Shown here one piece after another: positions 8,785 to 17,324 of a stretch of DNA of 64,000 nucleotides. Source of the stretch: Prevotella sp. P6B1 (lineage in GTDB: Bacteria; Bacteroidota; Bacteroidia; Bacteroidales; Bacteroidaceae). The notes under the pieces were generated by a model. The model saw only the letters and a program-made list of their open reading frames with translations. It did no database searches and had not been told where the DNA came from. The stretch covers positions 124,001 through 188,000 of the forward strand of contig NZ_JNKF01000014.1 of assembly GCF_000702825.1 (NCBI RefSeq). The letters are read 5' to 3'. Numbering within the stretch: position 1 is the stretch's first letter; every line of letters begins with the position of its first letter. A program made the position numbers and the translations under genes.

Positions 8785-10233
8785 ATGATTACCTTTTCAA
8801 TGATTTTGCAGCTCTGTATCGTACTCGGTGCACTGTGGGTAGGCTCTCGTTATGGCAGTTTGGCATTGGGAGCAATTTCAGGAATCGGTTTGGCCATTCT
8901 CGTGTTCGGGTTCGGATTGAAACCCGGCTCACCTCCAACCGACGTTATTTACATCATCATCGCAGCTGTAACATGTGCTGGCATCATGCAGGCTTCAGGC
9001 GGTATGGACTGGCTGATACAGATAGCAGAGAAGATGCTGCGCAAGCATCCCGACCACATCACGTTCTTCGCGCCATTGTGTACATTCTTCCTCACCGTAT
9101 TGGTAGGAACAGGTCACGTGGTTTACACACTGATGCCTATTATCTGCGACATCGCGCTGAAGAAAGGTATCCGCCCGGAACGCCCCTGTGGTGTTGCTTC
9201 GATCGCCTCACAGGTAGGTATCACCTGTTCGCCTATCGCAGCAGCTGTCGTGGCATTCGTCACCATCTCTAATGCCAACCACTTCGACATTACGATTCCA
9301 CGCGTGCTGATGGTCAGCATTCCTGCTTGTGTCTGCGGACTGATTGCTGCTGCAGCTGCTTCCTATCATCGTGGTCTCGACCTCGATAAAGATCCAGAAT
9401 TCCAGAAAAAGATTGCTGATCCTATTCAGCGAGAGTATATCTATGGCTCTAATGCCACAACACTCGACAAGGAGATCCCACAGTCGGCCAAGAATGCTGT
9501 ATTCATCTTCCTGGGTGCGCTGGCTATCATCGTCATGTTTGCTGCCCTCCCCGACCTATTACCATCATATCCTACGGTAAAGGCTGTTAAGGGTGCTGGC
9601 GATCTGACACTTGTAAGTGGCGTTACCATCTCTGCCTCAACGCTGGCTAAGGCAGGTGTTGTAGCCGAGGGATTCACAGAGAAAGGCATGGTTGACCTGA
9701 AGATGAACCTGGTGATCCAGATTGTCATGATTTCTGCTGCCGCCCTGATGATCATATTCTGTAAAGCCCAACCCAAAAAGGCTGTAGCTGGTCCTGTATG
9801 GCAATCGGGTATGGTAGCCGTTGTGGCCATCTACGGCATCGCCTGGCTGGCTGATACCTACTTCTCAAATTACATGAGCGAGATGCAGGCTATGCTGGCT
9901 GATATCGTAAAAGAATATCCATGGAGTATTGCTTTTGTATACTTCCTGGTGTCTGTGCTCATCAACTCGCAGGGAGCTGTAGTGGTAGCCATGTTACCAT
10001 TGGCATATAAGCTGGGAATCCCCGGACCTGTCCTGTTAGGTGTACTGCCCGCTGTTTACGGTTACTTCTTTATCCCTAACTACCCATCGGATATCGCCAC
10101 CGTCAACTTCGACCGCTCGGGTACTACGGTAATCGGTAAATACCTGTTGAACCACTCGTTCATGATGCCTGGTTTGATCAGCGTATTCACCTCTACGATA
10201 GTAGCTTATCTGCTTTCAATGATATTCTACTAA
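8785..10233 (+). CDS. dcuB: anaerobic C4-dicarboxylate transporter, DcuA/DcuB family
   Basis: A 482-residue inner-membrane protein with about 12 spans, beginning MITFSMILQLCIVLGALWVG. The stretches CAGIMQASGGMDWL, VGTGHVVYTLMPII and ASQVGITCSPIAAAVVAF are hallmarks of the Dcu family, which exchanges fumarate, malate or aspartate for succinate during anaerobic growth. In succinate-producing Bacteroidetes it probably exports succinate (inference). It is monocistronic: its own promoter lies upstream and a hairpin terminator follows. DcuA and DcuB are hard to tell apart by reading, so the symbol is tentative. Confidence 0.92.
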   Translation: MITFSMILQLCIVLGALWVGSRYGSLALGAISGIGLAILVFGFGLKPGSPPTDVIYIIIAAVTCAGIMQASGGMDWLIQIAEKMLRKHPDHITFFAPLCTFFLTVLVGTGHVVYTLMPIICDIALKKGIRPERPCGVASIASQVGITCSPIAAAVVAFVTISNANHFDITIPRVLMVSIPACVCGLIAAAAASYHRGLDLDKDPEFQKKIADPIQREYIYGSNATTLDKEIPQSAKNAVFIFLGALAIIVMFAALPDLLPSYPTVKAVKGAGDLTLVSGVTISASTLAKAGVVAEGFTEKGMVDLKMNLVIQIVMISAAALMIIFCKAQPKKAVAGPVWQSGMVAVVAIYGIAWLADTYFSNYMSEMQAMLADIVKEYPWSIAFVYFLVSVLINSQGAVVVAMLPLAYKLGIPGPVLLGVLPAVYGYFFIPNYPSDIATVNFDRSGTTVIGKYLLNHSFMMPGLISVFTSTIVAYLLSMIFY

Positions 10234-10247
10234 AAGGCATAAAAATA

Positions 10248-10280
10248 GCCCTCGCCAATGTGACGAGGGCTTCTTTTTTT
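10248..10280 (+). terminator. intrinsic terminator after dcuB
   Basis: The stem GCCCTCG (10248-10254) and CGAGGGC (10264-10270) has a 9-base loop and is followed by TTCTTTTTTT. The A-rich left flank lets it also work for the convergent phosphohexomutase transcript. Confidence 0.88.
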
Positions 10281-10291
10281 ATGTATAAGCT

Positions 10292-12037
10292 TTAAAGATT
10301 CAAGCTCTTCTTCAGGGCCTCGATCTTCTCTTCAGCAGCCTTGCAGCAGCGCTCGTAATCGGCAGCATCCTTAAAGCTGGCATCCTTCACCTCGGTGTAG
10401 AACTTAATCTTTGGCTCGGTACCTGAAGGACGAACCGATACCTTTGTACCATCCTCGCAGAACCACTGCAGAACGTTGCTGGTGTCAGGCATATTCAACT
10501 TCTCAACACTACCGTCGGCCTTCTTAGCCTCGAGTGTCTTGTAGTCCTTCCACAGGCAAACCTTGCTACCACCCAGCTCCTTTGGAGGATTAGCGCGGAA
10601 GTCGGTCATCATCTGCTTAATCTCATCGGCACCGGTCTTACCAGGTCGAACCACATTGATGGTTACCTCCTTAGAGAATCCGTACTCCTTGTAGATGTTC
10701 ATCAGCAGGTCGTACAGAGTCATACCGTTGTCGCGAGCCCAAGCTGCAATCTCACAAATCAAGCAGATAGATGCTGGAGAATCCTTATCGCGAACCTTAT
10801 CGAATGGCAGGAATCCGAAGCTCTCCTCACCACCACCGATATACTTCTTCACGCCCTCAGAGATGCGGATCTCGTTGGCAATCCACTTAAAGCCTGTATA
10901 GCAGTCGCGATACTCTACACCGTTCTTCTTAGCAATCTCAGCAATCACCTCGGTAGTAACGATGGTCTTTACCAGGAACTCGTTACCCTTCAGCTGACCA
11001 AGCTTCTTCTTGTTGGCAATGATGTACCATGAGAACATCATACAGGTCTGGTTACCATTCAGGATCTCCCACTCGCCCTTAGCATTGCGGCAAACAATAG
11101 CCAAGCGGTCGGCATCCGGGTCAGAAGCGATGACCAGGTCGGCATTCAGGCGTGTACCCAACTTCATACCAAGAGTCATAGCCTCAGCATTCTCTGGGTT
11201 AGGACTAACTACTGTTGGGAAGTTACCATCGATAACCATCTGCTCGGGAACCACATGGATATTCTGGAAGCCCCATGAACGCAGAGCCTCAGGAATAATG
11301 ACACGACCAGTACCGTGCATAGGGCTGTATACGATGTTCAGATCCTTCTGGCGCAGGATAACATCCTGATCTACCATAGCCTCCTTAACAGCCTGCAGGT
11401 AATCCCAGTCCATCTCACCACCAATGATGTCGATAAGTTCCTTGTTGCCTTCGAACTTAACATCCTCGATCTTAACCTTGTTCACCTCGTCGATGATACC
11501 CTTATCGTGTGGAGCCAGCACCTGAGCACCATCGTCCCAGTAAGCCTTGTATCCATTATATTCGCGAGGATTGTGTGAGGCTGTTACGTTAACACCTGCC
11601 TGACAGCCAAGCTGACGGATTGCAAATGAAATCTCCGGTGTTGGACGCAGACTCTCAAACAGATAAACCTTAATGCCATTAGCTGAGAAGATATCAGCTA
11701 CAGTCTCAGCAAACATACGACCATTGTTACGGCAATCATGACCAACAACAACCGAACTCTGCTTGCCAGGGAATGCCTTCAGGATATAGTTGGCAAAACC
11801 CTGTGTAGCCATACCTACAATGTACTTATTCATACGGTTGGTACCAGCACCCATGATACCACGAAGTCCACCTGTACCAAACTCCAGATTCTGATAGAAA
11901 GCATCAATCAGCGCAGTCTTGTCAGCATTGTCAAGCATTGCCTGTACTTCCTTACGTGTCTCCTCATCAAAGGCTGGAGAAAGCCATTCCTTAGCCCGTG
12001 CCTCGCACTGAGCAATCAATTGAGCATTGTCTGTCAT
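10292..12037 (-). CDS. pgm: phosphoglucomutase/phosphomannomutase
   Basis: The 581-residue protein belongs to the alpha-D-phosphohexomutase superfamily, which interconverts hexose 1- and 6-phosphates. All landmarks are present: the phosphoserine loop TASHNPREYNG, the metal loop DPDADRLA, the sugar-binding loop GGGEESFG and the phosphate-binding loop RPSGTEPKIKFY near the C-terminus. The length fits the large bacterial/eukaryotic PGM2-like branch rather than the 450-residue ManB branch. It could supply hexose 1-phosphates for glycogen and surface glycans. It has its own -7 box upstream and faces dcuB across a shared terminator. Confidence 0.95.
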   Translation of the reverse strand: MTDNAQLIAQCEARAKEWLSPAFDEETRKEVQAMLDNADKTALIDAFYQNLEFGTGGLRGIMGAGTNRMNKYIVGMATQGFANYILKAFPGKQSSVVVGHDCRNNGRMFAETVADIFSANGIKVYLFESLRPTPEISFAIRQLGCQAGVNVTASHNPREYNGYKAYWDDGAQVLAPHDKGIIDEVNKVKIEDVKFEGNKELIDIIGGEMDWDYLQAVKEAMVDQDVILRQKDLNIVYSPMHGTGRVIIPEALRSWGFQNIHVVPEQMVIDGNFPTVVSPNPENAEAMTLGMKLGTRLNADLVIASDPDADRLAIVCRNAKGEWEILNGNQTCMMFSWYIIANKKKLGQLKGNEFLVKTIVTTEVIAEIAKKNGVEYRDCYTGFKWIANEIRISEGVKKYIGGGEESFGFLPFDKVRDKDSPASICLICEIAAWARDNGMTLYDLLMNIYKEYGFSKEVTINVVRPGKTGADEIKQMMTDFRANPPKELGGSKVCLWKDYKTLEAKKADGSVEKLNMPDTSNVLQWFCEDGTKVSVRPSGTEPKIKFYTEVKDASFKDAADYERCCKAAEEKIEALKKSLNL

Positions 12038-12084
12038 AGTCTTACTTGATTTATCTCTTTAGATTGTTACTTAATTCCATTTTA

Positions 12085-12092
12085 CAAAGATA
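12085..12092 (-). promoter_or_regulatory. -7 box of the phosphohexomutase promoter
   Basis: TATCTTTG on the minus strand, 48 bases upstream of the start codon, matches the Bacteroidetes -7 element TAnnTTTG. No clean TTTG is seen at the usual distance. Confidence 0.6.
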
Positions 12093-12110
12093 CGCAAAAA
12101 TACAAAAGGA

Positions 12111-12156
12111 TAGGCGAAAAGCAGAATCTATTTATAGAATCTTAACTTTTCGCCTA
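12111..12156 (-). terminator. long hairpin downstream of the TPR gene
   Basis: The 11-bp arms TAGGCGAAAAG (12111-12121) and CTTTTCGCCTA (12146-12156) enclose a 24-base loop. On the minus strand a weak U-rich stretch follows, so it may end the TPR transcript. The left arm lies where the -33 box of the phosphohexomutase promoter would be. Confidence 0.5.
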
Positions 12157-12179
12157 ACCACATATCACGTTCTATGATG

Positions 12180-13367
12180 TTACCTACTCTTCAACAGTTT
12201 GTCTATCTCATCAAACTGCTTACCCATATTCAGGTTGAAATAGATCCTATAAAGTGCTGGTGCCCATTTACCCACCTCGTCAGGAGCCATCTCACGGTAT
12301 TTCTCCATATAAGGACGGGCCTTATCATACATTTTCTTTATCTGGTTCTTGTACTTACGTGAGTCCATGCGCTGAGCGATATTCAAGCAAGCGATACCGC
12401 CATTATAGTAAATATCTGGCATATCAGGCTGCTGCTGTATCAATTGGTCACTGTACTTCAAACAGTCGCCATACTTTCTCAGATTCAGCATCACTGTACT
12501 CTTGGCAAAAAGGAACAGCTGATTCAGTGTATCAGTCTTTAACGCCTCGTTCACCACACTATCAGCCATCTGATAGTCGCCACGGCTATTGTAGATATCC
12601 ATCAGTCGAGGGAAAAAGTAGTTTGAATTGGGATACTTTGAGAATCCCTGCCACAAAGTGGCGATATGCATAGAATCCTCCTCCAATTTATCCCAGGCCT
12701 CGGCCATATACTGTAAGGTATACTCAAGTTTGGCCTCATCACGTTGTGCTGTTGATGCATGACGCAATACCAACACAGGATCATCCAGTCGATAGCCACA
12801 ATATGTAGCCCAGTAGGCCACCTCCCCCATCTTTGGATCCTTGTACATCAGGTCATAGCCCTCGAACAAAGGCTGACGATCACAATCCAGATAGGTTTCG
12901 AAAAGACTATACGCCTTTTTGAAATCACCCTTCTTCAGATGATGGGCTCCACCATAATAGATGTTCGGGCGATATGTCAGCATCTTGGCTGCATTCGCCT
13001 TGCGATATTCAGGACGGCTCTTGCCATTCTTATCAGGGAGAGCATCCACAGAGTCAAGTTTCTCAGCGACTATAAACATACGCTGAGCCAGATCGAAGAA
13101 TTTTGTTGTATCAACCTGCTGCTTGATATACATCTTTTCATTGATGGCCAGATACTGTTTTTCTACAGCCTGCAACCATATATCATAGATACGGGTATTC
13201 CGACGATTGGCAGAATCCTTCAGCAAATCGGTCATCAGTGTCTCCGCTTGCTCAATATTTTTACCACTCTTCAATATCGTTCGTGCATCACCAATCTGTT
13301 TACGCTGAGCACACATCGTAGTACTCAACATCAGTGCACAAAGGGGCAATATAATTTTTATCTTCAT
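12180..13367 (-). CDS. secreted tetratricopeptide-repeat protein
   Basis: A 395-residue protein with a cleavable signal peptide (MKIKIILPLCALMLSTTMCA, then QRKQ). The mature part is alpha-helical with TPR-like units, for example residues 260-300 (PNSNYFFPRLMDIYNSRGDY onward) and 320-350 (PDIYYNGGIACLNIAQRM). TPR proteins serve as periplasmic or outer-membrane protein-interaction scaffolds. Nothing nearby assigns a specific partner. It is transcribed alone from a -7 box TACCTTTG at 13402-13409. Confidence 0.82.
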   Translation of the reverse strand: MKIKIILPLCALMLSTTMCAQRKQIGDARTILKSGKNIEQAETLMTDLLKDSANRRNTRIYDIWLQAVEKQYLAINEKMYIKQQVDTTKFFDLAQRMFIVAEKLDSVDALPDKNGKSRPEYRKANAAKMLTYRPNIYYGGAHHLKKGDFKKAYSLFETYLDCDRQPLFEGYDLMYKDPKMGEVAYWATYCGYRLDDPVLVLRHASTAQRDEAKLEYTLQYMAEAWDKLEEDSMHIATLWQGFSKYPNSNYFFPRLMDIYNSRGDYQMADSVVNEALKTDTLNQLFLFAKSTVMLNLRKYGDCLKYSDQLIQQQPDMPDIYYNGGIACLNIAQRMDSRKYKNQIKKMYDKARPYMEKYREMAPDEVGKWAPALYRIYFNLNMGKQFDEIDKLLKSR

Positions 13368-13401
13368 CCAGTTTATACCTAATTATCTGTCTAAGCGGTT
13401 G

Positions 13402-13409
13402 CAAAGGTA
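13402..13409 (-). promoter_or_regulatory. -7 box of the TPR gene promoter
   Basis: TACCTTTG on the minus strand, 34 bases upstream of the start. The -33 element is not clear. It lies next to the divergent promoter at 13430-13461. Confidence 0.6.
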
Positions 13410-13429
13410 TAAAAAAAATCCATAAAATA

Positions 13430-13461
13430 TTTGGAAACTACAGATTTTTTAGTTATTTTTG
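13430..13461 (+). promoter_or_regulatory. Bacteroidetes promoter for the 164-aa membrane protein
   Basis: The -33 TTTG (13430-13433) and -7 TATTTTTG (13454-13461) are separated by exactly 20 bases, 33 bases ahead of the start codon at 13495. Confidence 0.85.
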
Positions 13462-13494
13462 CAACCATAGAATCTACATAGCGCCTTTTGGACA

Positions 13495-13989
13495 ATGAAA
13501 AAGAAGTATTTATTATGGGGTTACGCAGTGATTGCGATCTGTAGTATTGTCATCCTGATAACTATTACCATCACATCTGTTGCTGGCATTAAGGCCACAC
13601 GTAACCGTATGTCGAATCCCGAGAATCGCAGAGCCATTTATGACACTGCAGCTAAAGTTACACGCGACACTGGTCTCAAATTTCCCGACTTTCGCATTCA
13701 AGAGCAGAAGGCGGGTGAGTTTATTGCGGATGGTGCCTTGTGGCAAGATACACTGGTTGTTTACTTCTACAAAGGTATCAGCAAAGATGTGTTCCACTCA
13801 TTTGAAGAGCGTGCCAAGACAATTTCCGAAACAAACGACACCACCAAAAGTGTACGTATCGACAGTCTGAACTATTACTACCAGGACCGCTATGTAAGCG
13901 GATTCCGCTCGTCAGTCATGGTACATATCAACCGCAACTCACAATACGGCGAGATTATCTATGGCAACTGGTCAGACAAAACAAAATAG
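13495..13989 (+). CDS. unknown single-span membrane protein
   Basis: A 164-residue protein I do not recognise. It starts MKKKYLLWGYAVIAICSIVI with one strong membrane span (residues 7-29), followed by a polar domain with several aromatic and beta-prone stretches (QDTLVVYFYKGIS; FRSSVMVHINRN). It has no cysteine lipobox, so it is probably membrane-anchored with the domain outside the cytoplasm. It has its own canonical promoter and terminator, which supports its being a real monocistronic gene. No function can be assigned. Confidence 0.8.
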   Translation: MKKKYLLWGYAVIAICSIVILITITITSVAGIKATRNRMSNPENRRAIYDTAAKVTRDTGLKFPDFRIQEQKAGEFIADGALWQDTLVVYFYKGISKDVFHSFEERAKTISETNDTTKSVRIDSLNYYYQDRYVSGFRSSVMVHINRNSQYGEIIYGNWSDKTK

Positions 13990-14010
13990 ATTCGTCAGAT
14001 ACAAAAACAA

Positions 14011-14050
14011 ACGAACCCCTACTGCCATAGTAAGGGTTCGTTCTTATTAT
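14011..14050. terminator. bidirectional hairpin terminator
   Basis: The arms ACGAACCC (14011-14018) and GGGTTCGT (14034-14041), extended by TACT/AGTA inside, are flanked by A-rich sequence on the left and TTCTTATTAT on the right. The hairpin sits between two convergent genes and can serve both. Confidence 0.8.
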
Positions 14051-14064
14051 ATATGATATTCTAA

Positions 14065-14694
14065 TTATTTCTTATCGTCGGCCTTCTTTGTATCAGCAGC
14101 CTTGGTATCAGCAGCAGGTTTAGCAGATGGCTTGTAACGCTTGTTCAGACCATTGATAACATCCTGAGTGATATCATACTTCTTATTCCCCATCAGGATA
14201 TTGTCACCAGCCTTAGAAAGAATCAGATCAAACTTCTTGTCCTGGTTGTATGCTTTCAGGAAATTCTGAAGAGAATCACGCAAAGCCTCGTTAAACTTAG
14301 CTGTCTCCTGAGCCAACTCTCCCTCAAGACGAGCCTGGAGCTCCTGAAGATCGCGCTGCTGACGCTCAATGGCAGCCTGCTGGCTGGCAGCCTGCTCACG
14401 GCTCTGGAAGCCATTGTTATTCAACTTCTGCTGGAAGTTATTTACTGCAGCCTGTAAAGCATTACCCTTCTGATTCAGTGTATTGCGCGCATTGTTACTC
14501 TTCTTCTGCAGGGTAACACTGTAGTCCTTGGCAAAATCATACTGAGTCATCAGCGAGTCAACCTCTACATAAGCGATTTTAATACCCTCACCACTTGCAG
14601 CAGCAGCGGGTGTTTCATCCATCTTTGGACTCTGGTTGTTGCACGATGCCATCATAGCTGCGATGGCCAGTGCTGAGAAAATGTACTTTTTCAT
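14065..14694 (-). CDS. OmpH/Skp-like chaperone, predicted lipoprotein
   Basis: A 209-residue protein with a lipoprotein signal ending in MASC (Cys18). Residues 40-180 form the OmpH/Skp pattern: a beta segment (IKIAYVEVDSLMTQYDFAKD), a long Gln/Ala-rich coiled coil that would form the tentacles, and a return segment (KFDLILSKAGDNILMGNKKYDIT). The tail is Lys/Ala/Asp-rich low complexity. Skp holds unfolded outer-membrane proteins in the periplasm; classical Skp is soluble, whereas this one should be membrane-tethered. It follows the 68-residue membrane protein gene by 32 bases. Confidence 0.88.
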   Translation of the reverse strand: MKKYIFSALAIAAMMASCNNQSPKMDETPAAAASGEGIKIAYVEVDSLMTQYDFAKDYSVTLQKKSNNARNTLNQKGNALQAAVNNFQQKLNNNGFQSREQAASQQAAIERQQRDLQELQARLEGELAQETAKFNEALRDSLQNFLKAYNQDKKFDLILSKAGDNILMGNKKYDITQDVINGLNKRYKPSAKPAADTKAADTKKADDKK

Positions 14695-14726
14695 TTCAAA
14701 TTTTATTGTTTTTGATTAATTCATAT

Positions 14727-14933
14727 CTATCGCTCGGATACAGCATGCCTGCTTTTCGACCGCATCTCACGATCCTGATCCATTACGCAGTGAATACCAC
14801 GCTCCTTCATTGCTTCTGAATCGTGGATATGCTGTGATGAGAACTCGCCATTGCGCTTGAAAAGCACCTTAACGAGCAAAAATGCCATGCCTATAGCAAT
14901 TATTAACGTGGTTATGAGTAGAGTCTCAATCAT
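14727..14933 (-). CDS. small single-span membrane protein (68 aa)
   Basis: A 68-residue protein starting MIETLLITTLIIAIGMAFLL: one N-terminal membrane span, then a basic segment (VKVLFKRNGEFSS) and a polar tail with one cysteine (GIHCVMDQDREMRSKSRH). I recall similar small proteins as conserved hypotheticals in Bacteroides and Prevotella. The function is unknown. It lies upstream of the Skp-like gene on the same strand, behind a -7-like element TAACTTTG at 14954-14961, and is divergent from pepD. Confidence 0.72.
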   Translation of the reverse strand: MIETLLITTLIIAIGMAFLLVKVLFKRNGEFSSQHIHDSEAMKERGIHCVMDQDREMRSKSRHAVSER

Positions 14934-14939
14934 TTTTTA

Positions 14940-14961
14940 TATCTTTGCGGCTGCAAAGTTA
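14940..14961. promoter_or_regulatory. divergent -7 boxes for pepD and the 68-aa gene
   Basis: TATCTTTG on the plus strand (14940-14947) faces TAACTTTG on the minus strand (14954-14961). Each matches TAnnTTTG and lies 20-55 bases from its start codon. The -33 elements are poor. Confidence 0.6.
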
Positions 14962-15000
14962 AGCATTTTATATCGAAATCAAACAAAAAAAGCATTAATA

Positions 15001-16461
15001 ATGAATAAAAACGATTTAAAACCTGCAGTTGTGTTCGCAGAATTTGCGAAGATTAACGAAATTCCACGCCCTTCTAAGCGCGAGGAGAAGATGATTGAGT
15101 ATTTGAAACAGTGGGGTGAGAGCCACCAATTGGATACAAAAGTTGACGAGACTGGCAACGTGATTATCCGCAAACCAGCCACCAAGGGCATGGAGAACCG
15201 CAAGACTGTTATCCTTCAGAGCCACATGGATATGGTGTGCGATAAACTGGTTGACGTAGAATTCGATTTTGACAAGGATGCCATCAAGACCTATGTAGAC
15301 GGTGAATGGCTGACTGCCGAAGGAACCACACTGGGTGCCGATGATGGTATAGGTTGCGCCATTGAGTTGGCCATCCTGACAAGCGATGATATCGAGCATG
15401 GCCCTATCGAGTGTGTATTTACCCGTGACGAGGAGACAGGTCTTTCTGGTGCCGAGGGTATGAAAGCAGGATTTATGACAGGCGACTACCTCATCAACCT
15501 TGACTCAGAGGATGAGGGCGAGATTTTCGTATCCTGCGCGGGTGGTCGTAACACCACTGCCAAGTTCACCTTCAATCGTCAGCAGCCTGCTGAGGGCAGT
15601 TTCTTCATGAAAGCCCAGCTCAAGGGATTGGTTGGCGGACACTCTGGCGACGATATCAACAAGAAGCGCGCCAACGCCATCAAGATTCTGGGTAGATTCC
15701 TCTATCAGGAGATGAACCGCTACGAGGGCATCCAACTGGCACAGTTCCATAGTGGAAAGCTGCACAACGCCATTCCACGCGATGGTCAGTTTGTGATTGC
15801 CGTACCAAACGAGTTAAAGGAGAATGTAAAAGCCGACTGGAACGTATTTGCAGCTGAAGTTGAAGACGAATTCCACGTTACAGACACACAAATGGTATGG
15901 TCGATGGAGAGCACCGATGCTGAGCCTGTGATTGATCCCGCAGTTGCCAAAAACTTTGTATGGGCCTTGCAGGCTGTTGATAATGGTATCTATGCCATCT
16001 GTCAGGACGAAGCATTGGGCGGTATGGTCGAGACCTCGTCGAACATTGCCAGCATCCACTCTTCAGAGAAGAACATTGAGATACTGAGCAGTCAGCGCTC
16101 TAACGTCATGTCAAACCTCGACAATATGTGCGCCACTATCCGTGCAGCTTTCCAGCTGGCAGGAGCTGAGGCCACTTCGGGCGATGGCTATCCCGCCTGG
16201 AAGATGAAAGCGAACTCAGAACTTCAGAAGATTGTACGCGAAAGCTATGTGAAACTGTTTGGCAAGGAGCCCGTAGTTCGTGGAATCCATGCAGGCTTGG
16301 AGTGCGGTCTGTTCTCAGAGCGCTACCCACAACTGGATATGGTAAGCTTCGGCCCCACCCTGCGATTTGTACATACTCCTGACGAGCGCCTGCTCATCCC
16401 AACCGTACAGATGGTATGGGATCATCTGCTTGATGTTCTTAAAAACATTCCACAGAAATGA
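15001..16461 (+). CDS. pepD: cytosol non-specific dipeptidase (aminoacyl-histidine dipeptidase, M20)
   Basis: PepD is a zinc-dependent cytosolic dipeptidase that cleaves Xaa-His and many other dipeptides. The 486-residue length matches the family. Metal and catalytic motifs are visible: QSHMDMV near residue 79, GADDGIG near 118, TRDEETGLSGAEG near 142, and VGGHSGDDI near 213. The frame extends upstream to 14851, but the ATG at 15001 sits correctly behind the -7 box at 14940-14947 and gives the family N-terminus (NDLKPAVVFAEFAKINEIPR). Its stop overlaps the next gene's ATG by four bases. Confidence 0.95.
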   Translation: MNKNDLKPAVVFAEFAKINEIPRPSKREEKMIEYLKQWGESHQLDTKVDETGNVIIRKPATKGMENRKTVILQSHMDMVCDKLVDVEFDFDKDAIKTYVDGEWLTAEGTTLGADDGIGCAIELAILTSDDIEHGPIECVFTRDEETGLSGAEGMKAGFMTGDYLINLDSEDEGEIFVSCAGGRNTTAKFTFNRQQPAEGSFFMKAQLKGLVGGHSGDDINKKRANAIKILGRFLYQEMNRYEGIQLAQFHSGKLHNAIPRDGQFVIAVPNELKENVKADWNVFAAEVEDEFHVTDTQMVWSMESTDAEPVIDPAVAKNFVWALQAVDNGIYAICQDEALGGMVETSSNIASIHSSEKNIEILSSQRSNVMSNLDNMCATIRAAFQLAGAEATSGDGYPAWKMKANSELQKIVRESYVKLFGKEPVVRGIHAGLECGLFSERYPQLDMVSFGPTLRFVHTPDERLLIPTVQMVWDHLLDVLKNIPQK

Positions 16462-16826
16462 TCAAGTCTCGCGCGTACATTATTAATATAACTATTTGCT
16501 TGGGTGTGCTGTTTCTCGCTTCGTGCGGCAAACAGCACACTGCTGAGCAAACGGTGAAGGATTTTGTTGCCCAGAATATGCAGGAAGGCGTAGAAACTTC
16601 TGGTTACGATTTCGCTGATTTGGGCACAACCCGCCACATCAACGACTCACTTGTGGCAGAAATGAGGAAAAAAGGTGCTGACTTGTTTAAAAGCGGTATT
16701 CAGTATGACAAAGCGCCCCAAGGCGACATGTTCTATCTGAGAATGAGATACTTATATAAGGGTGATACACTACAGAACACCTTTTACTTAGACTCTACCC
16801 TAACTCACGTAGTTGCTTTTAAATAA
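16458..16826 (+). CDS. small predicted lipoprotein
   Basis: A 122-residue protein with a lipoprotein signal peptide (hydrophobic residues 7-20, lipobox LASC). The mature part begins GKQHTAEQTVKDFVAQNM and ends in a beta-rich stretch (DMFYLRMRYLYKGDTLQNTFYL). I do not recognise a named domain; the pattern resembles small secreted proteins that follow housekeeping genes in Bacteroidetes. Its ATG overlaps the pepD stop (ATGA), so it is translationally coupled to pepD. It could be a periplasmic binding or stress protein, but nothing fixes this. Confidence 0.8.
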   Translation: MIKSRAYIINITICLGVLFLASCGKQHTAEQTVKDFVAQNMQEGVETSGYDFADLGTTRHINDSLVAEMRKKGADLFKSGIQYDKAPQGDMFYLRMRYLYKGDTLQNTFYLDSTLTHVVAFK

Positions 16827-16853
16827 CTTTTTTCGAAAAAACTTCCCCAAAAA

Positions 16854-16885
16854 TTTGGTGGATTCGAAAATTAGTCGTACCTTTG
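16854..16885 (+). promoter_or_regulatory. promoter of the tRNA cluster
   Basis: The -33 TTTG (16854-16857) and -7 TACCTTTG (16878-16885) are exactly 20 bases apart, about 50 bases before tRNA-Ser. Confidence 0.88.
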
Positions 16886-16936
16886 CACCCGCAAACAAGG
16901 AGATAACCCCAAGGTTTAGAACTCCAGGGTCCTTTT

Positions 16937-17026
16937 GGAAGGATGGGTGAGTGGCTGAAACCAGCAGTTTGCTAAACTGCCGTACGGGTTCCCGTACCGG
17001 GGGTTCGAATCCCCCTCCTTCCGCCA
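16937..17026 (+). tRNA. tRNA-Ser(GCT)
   Basis: The 90-base gene folds as a class II tRNA. The acceptor stem is GGAAGGA paired with TCCTTCC, the anticodon stem is GCAGT/ACTGC with loop TTGCTAA (anticodon GCT, reading AGC/AGU), the variable arm is long (GTACGGG...CCCGTAC), and the T loop is TTCGAAT. The terminal CCA is encoded. Confidence 0.96.
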
Positions 17027-17059
17027 AGGGGAGTCTCTGCGAGTGCATTTTGAAATGTT

Positions 17060-17131
17060 GGTCGATTCATCTAATGGTTAGGATACAAGATTCTCAATCT
17101 TGGCATAGGGGTTCGATTCCCCTATCGACTA
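17060..17131 (+). tRNA. tRNA-Glu(CTC), copy 1
   Basis: A 72-base cloverleaf: acceptor GGTCGAT with ATCGACT (a G-U pair at 1-72), anticodon stem CAAGA/TCTTG with loop TTCTCAA (anticodon CTC, reading GAG), and T arm AGGGG/CCCCT. A full CCA is not encoded. A hairpin terminator follows at once. Confidence 0.92.
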
Positions 17132-17138
17132 CATCAAC

Positions 17139-17166
17139 AACTGCTTACATGAGCAGTTATTTTTTT
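17139..17166 (+). terminator. terminator between the two tRNA-Glu genes
   Basis: The stem AACTGCT (17139-17145) and AGCAGTT (17152-17158) has a 6-base loop and is followed by ATTTTTTT. It would end transcription before the second tRNA-Glu unless read-through or a separate promoter exists. Confidence 0.82.
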
Positions 17167-17195
17167 CAAAAGTAGCTTGATTGTTCTCGCTGCAC

Positions 17196-17267
17196 GGTCG
17201 ATTCATCTAATGGTTAGGATACAAGATTCTCAATCTTGGCATAGGGGTTCGATTCCCCTATCGACTA
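17196..17267 (+). tRNA. tRNA-Glu(CTC), copy 2
   Basis: Identical in sequence to the copy at 17060-17131 over the whole tRNA and the following CA. No good TTTG/TAnnTTTG pair is visible in the 29 bases between the intervening terminator and this gene. Confidence 0.92.
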
Positions 17268-17276
17268 CAAAAAAAG

Positions 17277-17304
17277 AGCTTCCGATTTTTCGGAAGCTTT
17301 TTTT
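17277..17304. terminator. strong hairpin terminator between tRNA-Glu and queA
   Basis: The 9-bp stem AGCTTCCGA (17277-17285) and TCGGAAGCT (17290-17298) has a TTTT loop and a T-run. The A-run on the left makes it bidirectional, so it also serves the end of the moxR-bat-queA operon. Confidence 0.9.
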
Positions 17305-17324
17305 GTATCATCATTATTGAATCC

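Noticed and set aside
14851..15000. Earlier start of pepD
   Set aside because: It would overlap the opposite-strand small gene and add 50 residues absent from the family. The ATG at 15001 gives the normal N-terminus.
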